Source of the DNA: Chloroflexus sp. MS-G
Lineage (GTDB): Bacteria; Chloroflexota; Chloroflexia; Chloroflexales; Chloroflexaceae
Length of the DNA: 39,920 nucleotides
Reading direction: 5' to 3'
NCBI RefSeq assembly: GCF_000735195.1
Contig: NZ_JPIM01000034.1
Span: 1 to 39,920 of the forward strand
The translations under genes and the position numbers were made by a program. The notes under the pieces were generated by a model, which was not told where the DNA came from, did not search any database, and saw nothing but the letters and a program-made list of their open reading frames with translations. Shown in pieces: positions 1-8,498 of this stretch (position 1 is its first letter; every line of letters begins with the position of its first letter).

Positions 1-18
1 TGAGGGGGCATGATCCCC

Positions 19-136
19 CCGTCCGCTCCTCGTGGGGGAGCGGACGGAGGCAAGGGCAAAGGTATGGGGGCGTGATCCCCCCCTTCCTCTCCCGCAGCGC
101 GGGAGAGGAAGGGGGCTGGGGGAAGGTGAGGGCCGC
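19..136. repeat. Dispersed hairpin repeat, inverted orientation relative to 18466-18695
   Basis: Two hairpins lie side by side. The first pairs 19-29 with 37-47 (11-bp stem). The second pairs 79-95 with 99-115, a perfect 17-bp stem around an AGC loop, with core CTCTCCCGC/GCGGGAGAG. The following bases (GGGGGCTGGGGGAAGGTGAGGGCCGCC) are the reverse complement of the flank of the copies near 18.5 kb, so this is the same family in the other orientation. Function is unknown; a REP-like or mobile hairpin element is possible. Confidence 0.75.
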
Positions 137-412
137 CGAGCGTGCTCCGCAGCACAGGCTCCAAAACCGGATATTCCGCACCATTATCAAATCTTATCAA
201 AAGCCCAGGTTTTTGATCACGCTCACAAATCAGCGATCATTGTCAGGGTGTGAAAGCTGGTCATTAATGAACTCGACCAAAAACTGAAATCGTTGCAAAG
301 CCCCGGCAAAGGAGGTTACAGGGGTTTCCTCGAATGTCTATAGCCCTTGAATTTCGCGTGGAATGGGCAGGAAGTTACGAGAACGTAATGTGTAATTGCT
401 ACGAATCGTGTA

Positions 413-486
413 GACAATACTGCGACAATATTGCTATCCTTTACTATAGTTCATCGTGTACAGATAAATAAAACTACATATTGTCG
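413..486. promoter_or_regulatory. Candidate promoter and operator repeats upstream of the TPR gene
   Basis: A GCGACA box (422-427), a 17-bp spacer and TATAGT (445-450) form a plausible sigma70-type promoter. Overlapping it is an 11-bp tandem repeat, GACAATACTGC then GACAATATTGC (413-434). The 9-mer CGACAATAT (423-431) recurs inverted as ATATTGTCG at 478-486. These could be binding sites for a regulator. The -35 match is weak, so this is inference. Confidence 0.35.
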
Positions 487-575
487 TAATTTTTTACATA
501 ACGATTCTACCATATACGAGCGGCGAGGAGCATGCTATAGTAGAGATCAGCATAATTCGGTTGCCGAGGTGCGCT

Positions 576-2138
576 ATGGCTTCAACCAATGAATTACAAT
601 TTATGCCCCTCGACCTTGACACCTTTGCTGGCAGTGAGCGTTTTATGGCCGGAACACGGCTCGGTGCAGCTTTCAGTCAGGGTATGCGCTCGTATCTGCG
701 GGCAGCGTATGCCGATGCGATTGAACACTTCAAGGCTGCTCTAATAGCTGCGTATGTCGATGGTGAGGAGCAAGCCCAGATTTTTGAGCGCGAGCGGGCC
801 ATTATCTATCTATACATTGGTAACTCCCTGGCATTTCAGGATCATTGGGAAGAGGCGTTACGCGAATATCTTGAGGCAGTGCAGACCGATCCACAACTGG
901 CCGAAGCCCATTACAACCTGGGTGTTGCGTTTGCTGCTCTTGGTCAGATTGATCGGGCGATTGCCGCGTTCAAGGAGACCCTCGAATACAATCCCAATCT
1001 GTACGAAGCCCACTTTGCCCTTGGCCGTTGTTATCAGCGAATCGATGATGCTGGACGTGCCTATATCCATTTCAGCAGTGCATGTAATGCGCGTCCACAG
1101 GCTGCCGAACCTCGCTACTACTTGGGGTTGATGCACCAGAGTCATGGCGCCTATGAGCTGGCACAACGCTGTTTTGCTGAAGCATTACGGGTCGAACCGA
1201 CGTTCGTTTCGCCCGAACCACTCCCCGACGAACCGTTGGTCAATCGTAGTGAGGAAGAAGTTGCGCAGTGGTACTACCGGTTGAGTCAGGCGCTCAAGCA
1301 GCAAGGCTATGAAGAGGAAGCCGAGCGAATTTACCGGGCATTGTTGCAGTGGCGTCCCCAGGAGCATGCAGCTCGCTACCTGCTTGGGAATTTGCTGGCC
1401 CGTCAGCGCCGCTTTGATGAAGCATATGCAGAGTACGAACAGGTACCCCCACAACATCGCCATTATGTCGATGCCCGTCTGCGGATGAGCGCCATCTTGC
1501 GTTTGCAGAAGAAACCAAAACAAGCTTACGAGATCCTCTTCGCCTGCGCACGTCTGCATCCACACCACGGTCAACTCTTTTTACAGATGGGTAAACTGCT
1601 CTACGATCTGGGGATGAATGCCCAGGCTGCCCGTGCCTTTGAGCGGGCGGTGCAACTCATGCCGACCGATGCCCAAGCCCATTACTTGCTCGGTTTTGTG
1701 TACAATACATTAGGACGGGATACGTGGGCGCTGGCGGCCTGGCGTAAAGCGGTGCAACTGGCCCCCGATGCTCACTCTCTGCGTTTTGATCTTGGCTACA
1801 TGTACATTCGGCGTGGTCGTTACGACCTGGCAGCACGTGAGTTTCAGCAGGTTCTCGAACAGTGGCCAGACGATCTAGAGACCCAGTTTATGCTGGGGCT
1901 ATGCTACAAAGAATTGCTTGAACCGACACGAGCCATTCCACTATTTGAAAAGGTATTGCGCCGCAATCCACGTCATGCGCAGGCTCTGTATTACCTGGGC
2001 GCCTGTTATCTGCAAATCGGCAATACGTCACTGGGGAAGGCCTATCTGCGTCGATATGATCATCTAGTTCGCCAGGCGTCAACGATGAATGGATCAACCC
2101 GGTCCCAACCGCTTCCGACGCGGCAGTTATCGTCGTAA
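576..2138 (+). CDS. Multi-TPR repeat protein
   Basis: This is a 520-residue protein built almost entirely of tetratricopeptide repeats: roughly ten helical hairpins with the usual A..Y-LG spacing (for example AEAHYNLGVAFAALG and AQAHYLLGFVYNTLG). TPR arrays are protein-protein interaction scaffolds. I see no signal peptide or membrane segment, so it is probably cytoplasmic. The ATG at 576 is chosen because GAGG sits six bases upstream; an in-frame TTG at 561 would add five residues. It is followed within 80 bp by an anti-sigma kinase and a STAS protein in the same orientation, so it may be co-transcribed with that switch. No enzymatic domain is visible and the partner is unknown. Confidence 0.85.
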   Translation: MASTNELQFMPLDLDTFAGSERFMAGTRLGAAFSQGMRSYLRAAYADAIEHFKAALIAAYVDGEEQAQIFERERAIIYLYIGNSLAFQDHWEEALREYLEAVQTDPQLAEAHYNLGVAFAALGQIDRAIAAFKETLEYNPNLYEAHFALGRCYQRIDDAGRAYIHFSSACNARPQAAEPRYYLGLMHQSHGAYELAQRCFAEALRVEPTFVSPEPLPDEPLVNRSEEEVAQWYYRLSQALKQQGYEEEAERIYRALLQWRPQEHAARYLLGNLLARQRRFDEAYAEYEQVPPQHRHYVDARLRMSAILRLQKKPKQAYEILFACARLHPHHGQLFLQMGKLLYDLGMNAQAARAFERAVQLMPTDAQAHYLLGFVYNTLGRDTWALAAWRKAVQLAPDAHSLRFDLGYMYIRRGRYDLAAREFQQVLEQWPDDLETQFMLGLCYKELLEPTRAIPLFEKVLRRNPRHAQALYYLGACYLQIGNTSLGKAYLRRYDHLVRQASTMNGSTRSQPLPTRQLSS

Positions 2139-2214
2139 TTGGCAATGCTATGGTTCGTCGTTGTCGGTACACTGATAGAGAAATGAGGCGAACAACGCGC
2201 ATAGAGGCAGTGGC

Positions 2215-2643
2215 ATGCAACGAGTAGAGCTACGAATTCCATCAATTCCAATCTTTGAACGAGTAGTGCGGGCCAGCGCTGCTGAAGTGGGCAGTGCGGC
2301 TGGCTTTAGCCCCGAACAGGTCGAAGACCTTAAGCTGGCAGTGAGCGAAGCAGTCAATAATGCTATTGATCACGGTAATCGCGGTGACACAGCCAAGCTG
2401 GTGGGAGTAACGTTTGACATCGATGGGGAAAAGATCGAAATTCGGATCAGCGACCAGGGTGAAGGCATTGAGCGAATCAATGTCGCCCGGCGTGTGATTG
2501 ATGATGAAACGCTTGAAGCTGGCTATCTCCGTGGTTTTGGTATGTATTTGATCAGTGCGTTGGTTGATGATTACGAAATCGAATCGTCCCAGCAAGGAAC
2601 GGTGCTTACCCTTCGTCTGTATCGGAAGGAACCTCAACAATGA
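2215..2643 (+). CDS. RsbW-type anti-sigma factor / serine kinase
   Basis: The 142-residue product is a stand-alone GHKL histidine-kinase-like ATPase domain. The N-box reads LAVSEAVNNAIDHG with Glu45 and Asn48/49, and the G1 box reads SDQGEGI around residues 79-85. Small proteins of this type (RsbW, SpoIIAB, BtrW) bind a sigma factor or another partner and phosphorylate a STAS antagonist. The stop overlaps the start of the STAS gene by 4 bp (ATGA), the classical arrangement for such pairs. No sigma factor gene lies next to it here, so the controlled target is unknown. Confidence 0.88.
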   Translation: MQRVELRIPSIPIFERVVRASAAEVGSAAGFSPEQVEDLKLAVSEAVNNAIDHGNRGDTAKLVGVTFDIDGEKIEIRISDQGEGIERINVARRVIDDETLEAGYLRGFGMYLISALVDDYEIESSQQGTVLTLRLYRKEPQQ

Positions 2644-2966
2644 GCGACATCATTCGACGTGAAGAATTTGGTGACGTAGTGATCCTCCACATTCTAACGA
2701 CCAGCGTTGATGCCATCTCTGCTGCTGCTATTGCCGCAGAATGTCGTGAGATGCGACCGATTACCGTGCTCGATTTTAGTGAGGTTTCGTTTATTAATTC
2801 GGCGGGTATTTCGGCGCTCCTTAAGTTTGTGGTGAGTGCCCGTAAGGCTGGGTATCAGCTTTTTGCCATGAATGTAACGCCTCACCATCAGAAAATTTTT
2901 AAGATGGTAGAAATGTCTCGCTATATGCCGACCATCGAAGAGCGTGACCTGGCTGCGTATCGTTAG
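2640..2966 (+). CDS. STAS-domain anti-sigma factor antagonist
   Basis: This 108-residue protein is a single STAS domain of the SpoIIAA/RsbV type. The loop that carries the phosphorylated serine reads FINSAGISAL, placing the candidate serine at Ser54; the usual preceding Asp is Asn here. When unphosphorylated, such proteins bind the RsbW-like kinase and release its target. It overlaps the kinase gene by 4 bp, so the two should be translationally coupled. The Asn-for-Asp change occurs in some family members and does not by itself argue against function. Confidence 0.88.
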   Translation: MSDIIRREEFGDVVILHILTTSVDAISAAAIAAECREMRPITVLDFSEVSFINSAGISALLKFVVSARKAGYQLFAMNVTPHHQKIFKMVEMSRYMPTIEERDLAAYR

Positions 2967-3098
2967 GACGTTGTCAGTATTGATATCCCCAAAATAACAA
3001 ATTCGTAACCTCTCGCTTGCTGGTTAGTGCTATGCTACTCTCAGCGCACTGGCATTAGCCATGTACCCCTTTGTGCATACGCATTCTCTGGTGCGATA

Positions 3099-3107
3099 TG
3101 GTATGAT
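3099..3107 (+). promoter_or_regulatory. Candidate extended -10 promoter for ldh
   Basis: TGGTATGAT is a TGn extended -10 element, 31 bp before the ldh start. No good -35 hexamer is seen at 16-18 bp spacing. A very similar extended -10 (TGGTATACT) precedes the glycolate oxidase genes at 22797. Confidence 0.35.
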
Positions 3108-3138
3108 ATTAGAGCAATAGAGAATGAGGAGGCTTGCA

Positions 3139-4089
3139 ATGGGTTTACGTAAACGCACTGGAAAAGTTGGCGTAGTAGGAACTGGTATGGTTGGTACATC
3201 CTTCGCGTATGCACTGATGCAGCGCAGTCTGGCCAACGAACTGGTGCTGATCGATGTAGACCACGCCCGCGCTGAGGGTGAGGCGATGGATCTTAATCAC
3301 GGCTTACCCTTCGTGCGGCCCATGCGAATTTACGCCGGTAGCTATGACGACCTCAGTGGCGCCGATCTCATCGTAATTGCTGCTGGTGCTAATCAACGCC
3401 CTGGCGAAACCCGTCTTGATCTGCTGAGCCGCAACGCGGCTATCTTCCGTGACATCGTACCCCGCATTCTGGCAGTTAACGATGATGGAGTCATCGTTGT
3501 CGCTACCAATCCGGTAGATATTCTGACAACCATCGGTGCGCAACTGGCTGGCCCGGCAGCCCACCGTGTGATCGGTTCAGGAACCATCCTCGATACCGCA
3601 CGGTTCCGCTATCTCCTCGGTCAGCATTATGGTGTCGATCCGCGTTCCGTTCATGCCTATATCGTCGGTGAGCATGGTGACAGTGAGCTGGCACTCTGGA
3701 GTCTGGCAAACATTGCCGGTGTCAGGCTGGTTGATTTTGTTGGTGCGAACGGTCAGGGGTACGATCAGGCTGCGCTTGATGCCATTCTTGAACAGACGCG
3801 CAATGCCGCTTACGAGATTATCAAGCGTAAACGGGCTACCTATTACGCGATCGGATTGGGCTTGCTGGCAATTGCCGAGGCGGTGCTACGCGATCAACAT
3901 ACCGTGATGACCATTAGTAGTCTGATGATCGGACAGTATGGAGTGAGCGGGATTGCTATTAGCCTGCCCACCATTGTTGGCCGCGACGGAGCTGAAGAAG
4001 TATTGAACTTGCCTTTATCCGATCAGGAAGTTGCTCTTTTTCAGCGTTCGGCTAACATCCTAAAAGAGAACCTGGCTCACGTTCAGTAG
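3139..4089 (+). CDS. ldh: L-lactate dehydrogenase
   Basis: The 316-residue protein is an NAD-dependent LDH/MDH-family enzyme interconverting pyruvate and L-lactate. The nucleotide-binding glycine motif GVVGTGMVG is at residues 11-19 and acidic Asp39 follows the second strand, favouring NAD. The substrate-specificity loop reads AGANQRPGETR with Gln86; Gln indicates lactate dehydrogenase where malate dehydrogenase has Arg. Catalytic His179 is in the motif IVGEHGDSE. I start at the ATG at 3139 because AGGAGG lies six bases upstream; the ATG at 3124 would sit before that site. The gene appears to be transcribed alone or with the following receiver gene 37 bp downstream. Confidence 0.92.
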   Translation: MGLRKRTGKVGVVGTGMVGTSFAYALMQRSLANELVLIDVDHARAEGEAMDLNHGLPFVRPMRIYAGSYDDLSGADLIVIAAGANQRPGETRLDLLSRNAAIFRDIVPRILAVNDDGVIVVATNPVDILTTIGAQLAGPAAHRVIGSGTILDTARFRYLLGQHYGVDPRSVHAYIVGEHGDSELALWSLANIAGVRLVDFVGANGQGYDQAALDAILEQTRNAAYEIIKRKRATYYAIGLGLLAIAEAVLRDQHTVMTISSLMIGQYGVSGIAISLPTIVGRDGAEEVLNLPLSDQEVALFQRSANILKENLAHVQ

Positions 4090-4126
4090 CACAAGGTAGT
4101 GTTCGTATCGTCGAGGAGAATGCGCT

Positions 4127-4507
4127 GTGCCACCCACAATAATGGTTGTCGAAGATGATGCCGCAACACGTCGTCTCTACCGATTCCTCTTACACAACAA
4201 TGGCTACAACGTTATCGAAGCTGAAGACGGTGTTGATGCGCTGGAAAAGCTGGCCGTACACGATTGCGATGTTATCATTACCGACATGAACATGGCACGC
4301 ATGGGTGGAATTGAATTGGTGCGCACGCTTCGCCAAAATCAATCTCAGGTGTATGTGATTATGGTCACCGCCTTTGGTACTCCTGATACTGAACGGAACG
4401 CATTTCGGGCCGGTGTTAACGAATATTTAACCAAGCCATTTGACTTCGATGAGCTTGAACGACGATTAGCAAACTATTTTGCCCGTCGTTCCCAAAGTGG
4501 ATCGTAA
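4127..4507 (+). CDS. Single-domain response regulator (receiver only)
   Basis: This 126-residue CheY-like receiver has acidic residues Glu9/Asp10/Asp11, phospho-acceptor Asp53 in the strand VIITDMN, Thr81 and Lys103 in YLTKPFDF. No output domain follows, so it must act through protein contacts. The start is GTG, supported by GAGGAG six bases upstream. It lies 37 bp after ldh and 185 bp before another receiver protein with an HD-GYP output. No sensor kinase is encoded nearby. Confidence 0.9.
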   Translation: MPPTIMVVEDDAATRRLYRFLLHNNGYNVIEAEDGVDALEKLAVHDCDVIITDMNMARMGGIELVRTLRQNQSQVYVIMVTAFGTPDTERNAFRAGVNEYLTKPFDFDELERRLANYFARRSQSGS

Positions 4508-4692
4508 GCATTCAGACGCTGTTTATACTATTAATAATACAGGCATGGTTCGCCTGGTCAATTTAGATCTCGGTGTCAATTCTGTCATCAGATGTGCGAC
4601 TGCTGTAGGGTTACTGCAATCTCGCTCGATTAGACTCTTCTTGAAATGTCCGGTCTCCAGCCTCACCTGGATGTGTTTGAGGAGCCTCTCGT

Positions 4693-6168
4693 ATGGCGGA
4701 TTACGTAAATACTTCATCACCCCGCCCCCGCATCCTCATTGTGGACGATGAGATAAATATTCGTGAGTTTTGTCGCCTGTTACTTCGTCGTGACTACGAT
4801 GTAGCCGCCGTTGAGCATGGTCTGTCGGCTATTGAGATACTGCGTGAACAATCGTTCGATCTGGTGCTGACAGATCTCCAAATGCCTCATGTCGATGGCA
4901 TTGAGTTGGTGAAACATCTGCGCACCTTCTATCTACATACCGATGCCATCGTAATGACTGCCCATGCGACGGTGGAAACAGCCCGTGAAGCGTTGAAACT
5001 TGGTGCCCTGGATTACATTGCCAAACCGATAGATGCCGAGCAGTTGCAGAAAACAATTCGCACTGCAATCGAGTTGCAGCGTGTCCGACGCGAAAAAGAA
5101 CGCCTTTCGGATTTAGTCCTGATGTATCAATTCAGTCAGGCGATTGCAACATCGCTCGACATTGAAGAACAGACTGCTCGTTTGATCGAGTTTATTGGTC
5201 GTCGTTTTACTCCAAGCCATATTGGTTTATCACTCATCGATTCTGATGGTGAGACACTGGTTACTCTTATTGGGCCTGATCCTGGGCGGCGGCTCACGCT
5301 AGCAGCAACGAGTGAAGAGGCACTGCGCATAGTCCATCGTCAATTGATAGATCGCCCCTCAGTCTCTCCTGATCGCTGGATTGAAGTGATATTGAGGAGC
5401 CGTGATCGGGCGATTGGTCTGCTCGATCTCGCGGTTAGAAATGAGCAACCACCGTTCGATGCTACTGACCGCCATCTAATAGAAGTCTTTGCCTCACAGA
5501 TCGCCTCTGCACTCGACAACGCTCGTCTGTATCGCGCCCTCAAAGACCAATACGAGCAGATGATTGCCGCACTCGCCGGTGCTATCGAGGCTCGTGATGC
5601 GTATACCTACGGTCATTCTCGCCAGGTGACGCGCTACGCAGTGCGGTTGGCCCAAGAGCTGGGGTTGAGCGCCGATGACATCGAGCGTATTCACTATGCG
5701 GGTTTGTTGCATGACATCGGTAAGATTGGTGTGCCCGATGATGTGCTGCTCAAGCCAGGGCCACTCTCAGTACAAGAGGCTGCTCAAATGCGAGCCCATC
5801 CAGAGATCGGTATTCGCATCCTTGAGCAGATTCGCGGTTTACGCGACATCCTGCCGATTATCGCCGCGCACCACGAGCGTATTGATGGCACTGGTTATCC
5901 GTATGGCTTGCGCGGCGACGACATTCCACTTGGCGCCCGTATTCTTGCCGTAGCCGATGCCTTTGAAGCACTGACCGCTGATCGGGCGTACCGTCCGGCA
6001 TTGTCGCCTGAACAGGCCCTGCAAATTCTTCAAGAAGGTCGCGGTACCCACTGGGATGCCCAAGTGGTTGATGTGTTTATTCGCTTAATGCAACGCGAAC
6101 GTTTATGGGAGCAGGCACCACGATTACGACAGCCTGCCCGCTCACAGATACTGGTTGAGTTGAGTTAA
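4693..6168 (+). CDS. REC-GAF-HD-GYP response regulator, probable c-di-GMP phosphodiesterase
   Basis: The 491-residue protein has three parts. An N-terminal receiver has phospho-acceptor Asp61 (LVLTDLQMP) and Lys111 (IAKPID). A GAF-like sensor region spans about residues 140-280. An HD-GYP domain follows, with YGHSRQV, the HDIGK metal motif at His340-Asp341 and HHERIDGTGYP near 393-403. Intact HD-GYP domains hydrolyse cyclic di-GMP; the key residues are all present. The start has GAGGAG upstream. Its stop is only 12 bp from the stop of the convergent CRISPR operon, so the two transcripts probably run into each other. Confidence 0.92.
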   Translation: MADYVNTSSPRPRILIVDDEINIREFCRLLLRRDYDVAAVEHGLSAIEILREQSFDLVLTDLQMPHVDGIELVKHLRTFYLHTDAIVMTAHATVETAREALKLGALDYIAKPIDAEQLQKTIRTAIELQRVRREKERLSDLVLMYQFSQAIATSLDIEEQTARLIEFIGRRFTPSHIGLSLIDSDGETLVTLIGPDPGRRLTLAATSEEALRIVHRQLIDRPSVSPDRWIEVILRSRDRAIGLLDLAVRNEQPPFDATDRHLIEVFASQIASALDNARLYRALKDQYEQMIAALAGAIEARDAYTYGHSRQVTRYAVRLAQELGLSADDIERIHYAGLLHDIGKIGVPDDVLLKPGPLSVQEAAQMRAHPEIGIRILEQIRGLRDILPIIAAHHERIDGTGYPYGLRGDDIPLGARILAVADAFEALTADRAYRPALSPEQALQILQEGRGTHWDAQVVDVFIRLMQRERLWEQAPRLRQPARSQILVELS

Positions 6169-6180
6169 GGACATTATTTG

Positions 6181-7050
6181 CTAGGGGCGGGTTGGGAAAC
6201 CAGCCCTGCATGATGATTTGGTATGCACCTTCCAGATTCCAAAGTTGCCCATAGTAAAACGCTGTTTCCCTGATAGAACCCTGCTCCCTGGCACATACAT
6301 AATACCTGTAAATGACAAGCTCTGCCCTGCACCGTTGTTCGTATGCCACTCGCGCCCGACCAGCGGCTCGACCTCGCCTGCGATCATTGCCTGATCCGGT
6401 TTCGTGTGGGCAAGCAAACGTTCACCTTTCGGAACAGTTATGACAGGGCGACAACCGCTGCAATCAACAGCGTAACCGAAAACATCGTTGTTGGCCTTCT
6501 CAAGACGCACCAATTCTGTCTTACCCCAACCATAGCCGCGTTCGCCGCCGAATTGCAAACGTGTTAGTGCGTTGCACCATTGCATATCTTTATGCGCGAA
6601 CACATACCCGACCAGATAAACCGGATCGGCAGTATCGAGCGTGTGAGGCGAGAGAAATTCGACCTCGTGCAGCGACCCTTCAGCGGCTGAATGCGCCGGG
6701 TAGACCAGCGCAGTAGATTGATAACTGCTCAGGAAACGTCGGCGAAAGGTGCGTTCATCATCCCACGGCCAGACCACCTGATAGTCATTGCCCGATTGCA
6801 ACGCCGGGTAGAAATAGGTGAACGCTAGCATCTCATTTACCTGCTTACCGACTTCTTGATAACCGTTCGAGTCGGTTGCCATTTGCGTTGCTGTCGCTGC
6901 CCTATCACGCACCAGGCGTTCGGTCAGCGCACCCCAAAAGGAGCGACCGGTGAGATAGGGGCGAGTGACCTGCACATTGCCAACCTTGCGCCAGCCGATG
7001 TGCAACGGTGAGCGCAAACGAAAAACAACGCGATACCCGATCCAGTTCAT
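6181..7050 (-). CDS. Type III CRISPR RAMP protein, Cmr3/Cas5-like (last gene of operon)
   Basis: This 289-residue RAMP-fold protein starts with a beta strand and the motif LRSPLHIG. PYLTGRSFWGALTERL (a capping-subunit 'select and assemble' motif) follows, and a glycine-rich loop GGERGYGWGKTEL lies in the C-terminal half. These match the Cas5 group (Cmr3/Csx10), which grips the 5' handle of the crRNA and caps the backbone. Position as the last gene after cmr5 fits the III-C order cmr1-cmr6-cas10-cmr4-cmr5-cmr3. It overlaps cmr5 by 4 bp (ATGA). The Cmr3 assignment rests on motifs and gene order; Csx10-like is the alternative. It ends 12 bp from the convergent HD-GYP gene. Confidence 0.72.
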   Translation of the reverse strand: MNWIGYRVVFRLRSPLHIGWRKVGNVQVTRPYLTGRSFWGALTERLVRDRAATATQMATDSNGYQEVGKQVNEMLAFTYFYPALQSGNDYQVVWPWDDERTFRRRFLSSYQSTALVYPAHSAAEGSLHEVEFLSPHTLDTADPVYLVGYVFAHKDMQWCNALTRLQFGGERGYGWGKTELVRLEKANNDVFGYAVDCSGCRPVITVPKGERLLAHTKPDQAMIAGEVEPLVGREWHTNNGAGQSLSFTGIMYVPGSRVLSGKQRFTMGNFGIWKVHTKSSCRAGFPTRP

Positions 7051-7466
7051 GACGATGCTCCTGGCGTCTCGCTTCCGCCCTTGTCACGCGCCTTCGCGCC
7101 GTAGCGAGCGTAAATCAGCATCTGTTCCAGCACCTCACGCGCCAGCAACAGGCGATCCAGGTCTTTTGTTACCTGTTCATTGATGAAGCGGAGTATCTCA
7201 TTACTATTATTTGTTGGCGTCTGCCAACCGAACGGTAGACTACTTAACAGATTGAGCATTTCATCAACGACAACAGCGCCGTTCTCCTTCTCTCTGGCAA
7301 GCAAGTAGAGAAAGCAGGCATAGACCCCGTCTTCCTGAAGCACACCTAGTGCTTTGGTGATCGTGTTTTCGATGTCAGAAGCCTTCTTGTCCTTCGTCTT
7401 CTGGATGATAGTCTGTGCATATTTTGCAGCCAGGTAGTCAAGATTGATCGAAGTCGTGTTGGTCAT
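7047..7466 (-). CDS. cmr5: Cmr5-like small subunit (Cas11 of type III effector)
   Basis: The 139-residue, mostly helical protein has the size and position of the Cmr5/Cas11 small subunit, which packs along the belly of the type III complex and contacts the target RNA. A Cmr5-like feature is the N-terminal helix with A..YAQTI followed by ITKALGVLQEDGVYACFLYLLAREKE. Sequence conservation in this family is low, so the call leans on context: it sits between the Cmr4-like and Cmr3-like genes, overlapping the latter by 4 bp. GAGGAG lies five bases before the ATG. The last residues are charged and probably disordered. Confidence 0.72.
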   Translation of the reverse strand: MTNTTSINLDYLAAKYAQTIIQKTKDKKASDIENTITKALGVLQEDGVYACFLYLLAREKENGAVVVDEMLNLLSSLPFGWQTPTNNSNEILRFINEQVTKDLDRLLLAREVLEQMLIYARYGAKARDKGGSETPGASS

Positions 7467-7480
7467 AGTTGCTCCTCGCT

Positions 7481-8494
7481 TTACGGCGTTGTCACTCCTT
7501 CATCCGATGGTGACTGCGCGGCATTGGCCTGCTGACCATAATCCTCTTCCTGCGGTTGACCGACGATAGCGATCCGACCGAAGCCGCGTGTGCCCATACC
7601 GCCAACGCCCAGCCACTCGATCAGACGCAGACCGGCATCGAGTACGTCGAGGGGCGATTGCCAGACGGCATTGCCTGGCAGCGGATGACCCTTGCCGGTT
7701 TGCGAAATTTGACCGGGCGACCATCCGGCGTGATTTGCCCGATAATCATCCAGCACCACTTCAGCGGTTAGAAACGTGGCGCGGGGGATGGCTTCATAGG
7801 TGAAGAGCGCCTTATCCTCGGCAGCGCCGGTTTCGGGGTTGATACTCACCGAGGTGCGCACTTCGAGGTTGCTGTTGACGATATGGCTGAAGATGGACTC
7901 ATGTACCAATGCGATCTTGTTCTCAATCGCATTCCAGCGCTCGGTTTGCCAATTGGTCGGCGCATTCACGGTGACCTGCCCGCCACTGTTGAGCATCAAC
8001 CATCCCAGGTTGAGCGGATCTCGGCGCGCAAATGTTAACAGTGCCACCTCCTTTGCCCACCCATCGGGCACGTCCCTCACCTCAAAACCTGCCTCACGCA
8101 ACCGCTCGACCGTGCCGACCCATACCGGTCCTACCAGTGAATGTACTGGGAAGAGCACAATGTGCGCGTCGAAGACGTTGACCACGCCGGAGTAGGCTTT
8201 GACGTCCTGTCCGTTATTGCTTTTCTTGATGTAGCCAAAGGTATAACACACTGGATTCTGCTCGGGATTGGTCACCGTGTCGTGCGTTTGACCGGCAGCT
8301 TCGGGCGTTCCATACAGTTGGGCAGCGTAAGAACGGGCTGCGCCGTGGAGACTTGTGCCAGGGATTTTCGGTACCCGTGTGCCCGGCTCGCGCACGATGC
8401 TGTTGTCCACGCGCCCCAGGCGGTAGCCGCCGGTACCGATATGCACCGGATCAAGTGTCATGAAGAGATAACGTCGTCGCTTGTAGATTGCCAT
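7481..8494 (-). CDS. cmr4: Cmr4-like Cas7 backbone subunit, probable target-RNA nuclease
   Basis: The 337-residue RAMP protein begins YLFMTLDPVHIGTGGYRLGRVD and continues with PKIPGTSLHGAARSYA, the Cas7/Cmr4 signature. A DAHIVLFPVHSLVGP stretch is typical of Cmr4. Asp30 (GRVDNSIVRE) lines up with the catalytic Asp of Cmr4, so periodic cleavage of target RNA is expected to be intact. A glycine-rich loop (VGGMGTRGFGRI) closes the protein. I use the ATG at 8494: the end of cas10 supplies AAGGAGG just upstream, and the longer frame to 8704 only reads through cas10. Start and preceding stop are 4 bp apart. Confidence 0.85.
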   Translation of the reverse strand: MAIYKRRRYLFMTLDPVHIGTGGYRLGRVDNSIVREPGTRVPKIPGTSLHGAARSYAAQLYGTPEAAGQTHDTVTNPEQNPVCYTFGYIKKSNNGQDVKAYSGVVNVFDAHIVLFPVHSLVGPVWVGTVERLREAGFEVRDVPDGWAKEVALLTFARRDPLNLGWLMLNSGGQVTVNAPTNWQTERWNAIENKIALVHESIFSHIVNSNLEVRTSVSINPETGAAEDKALFTYEAIPRATFLTAEVVLDDYRANHAGWSPGQISQTGKGHPLPGNAVWQSPLDVLDAGLRLIEWLGVGGMGTRGFGRIAIVGQPQEEDYGQQANAAQSPSDEGVTTP

Positions 8495-8498
8495 AACC

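Larger units (their letters stand above)
1..575. other. Intergenic region with hairpin repeats and a promoter-like segment
   Basis: I see no convincing gene here. The first ~140 bases hold two strong hairpins belonging to a GC-rich repeat family that recurs at 18466-18695. Bases 140-400 show nothing I can name. The last 170 bases are AT-rich and hold a candidate promoter plus repeated ACAATAyTGC-type motifs in front of the TPR gene. Short reading frames inside the repeat are low-complexity and unlikely to be coding. Confidence 0.6.

Noticed and set aside
32..287. Short plus-strand frames at the left edge
   Set aside because: They run through the GC-rich hairpin repeat and have low-complexity sequence without protein features.
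3139..4089. Malate dehydrogenase
   Set aside because: The specificity loop has Gln86 (AGANQRPGETR), as in lactate dehydrogenases; malate dehydrogenases of this family have Arg there.
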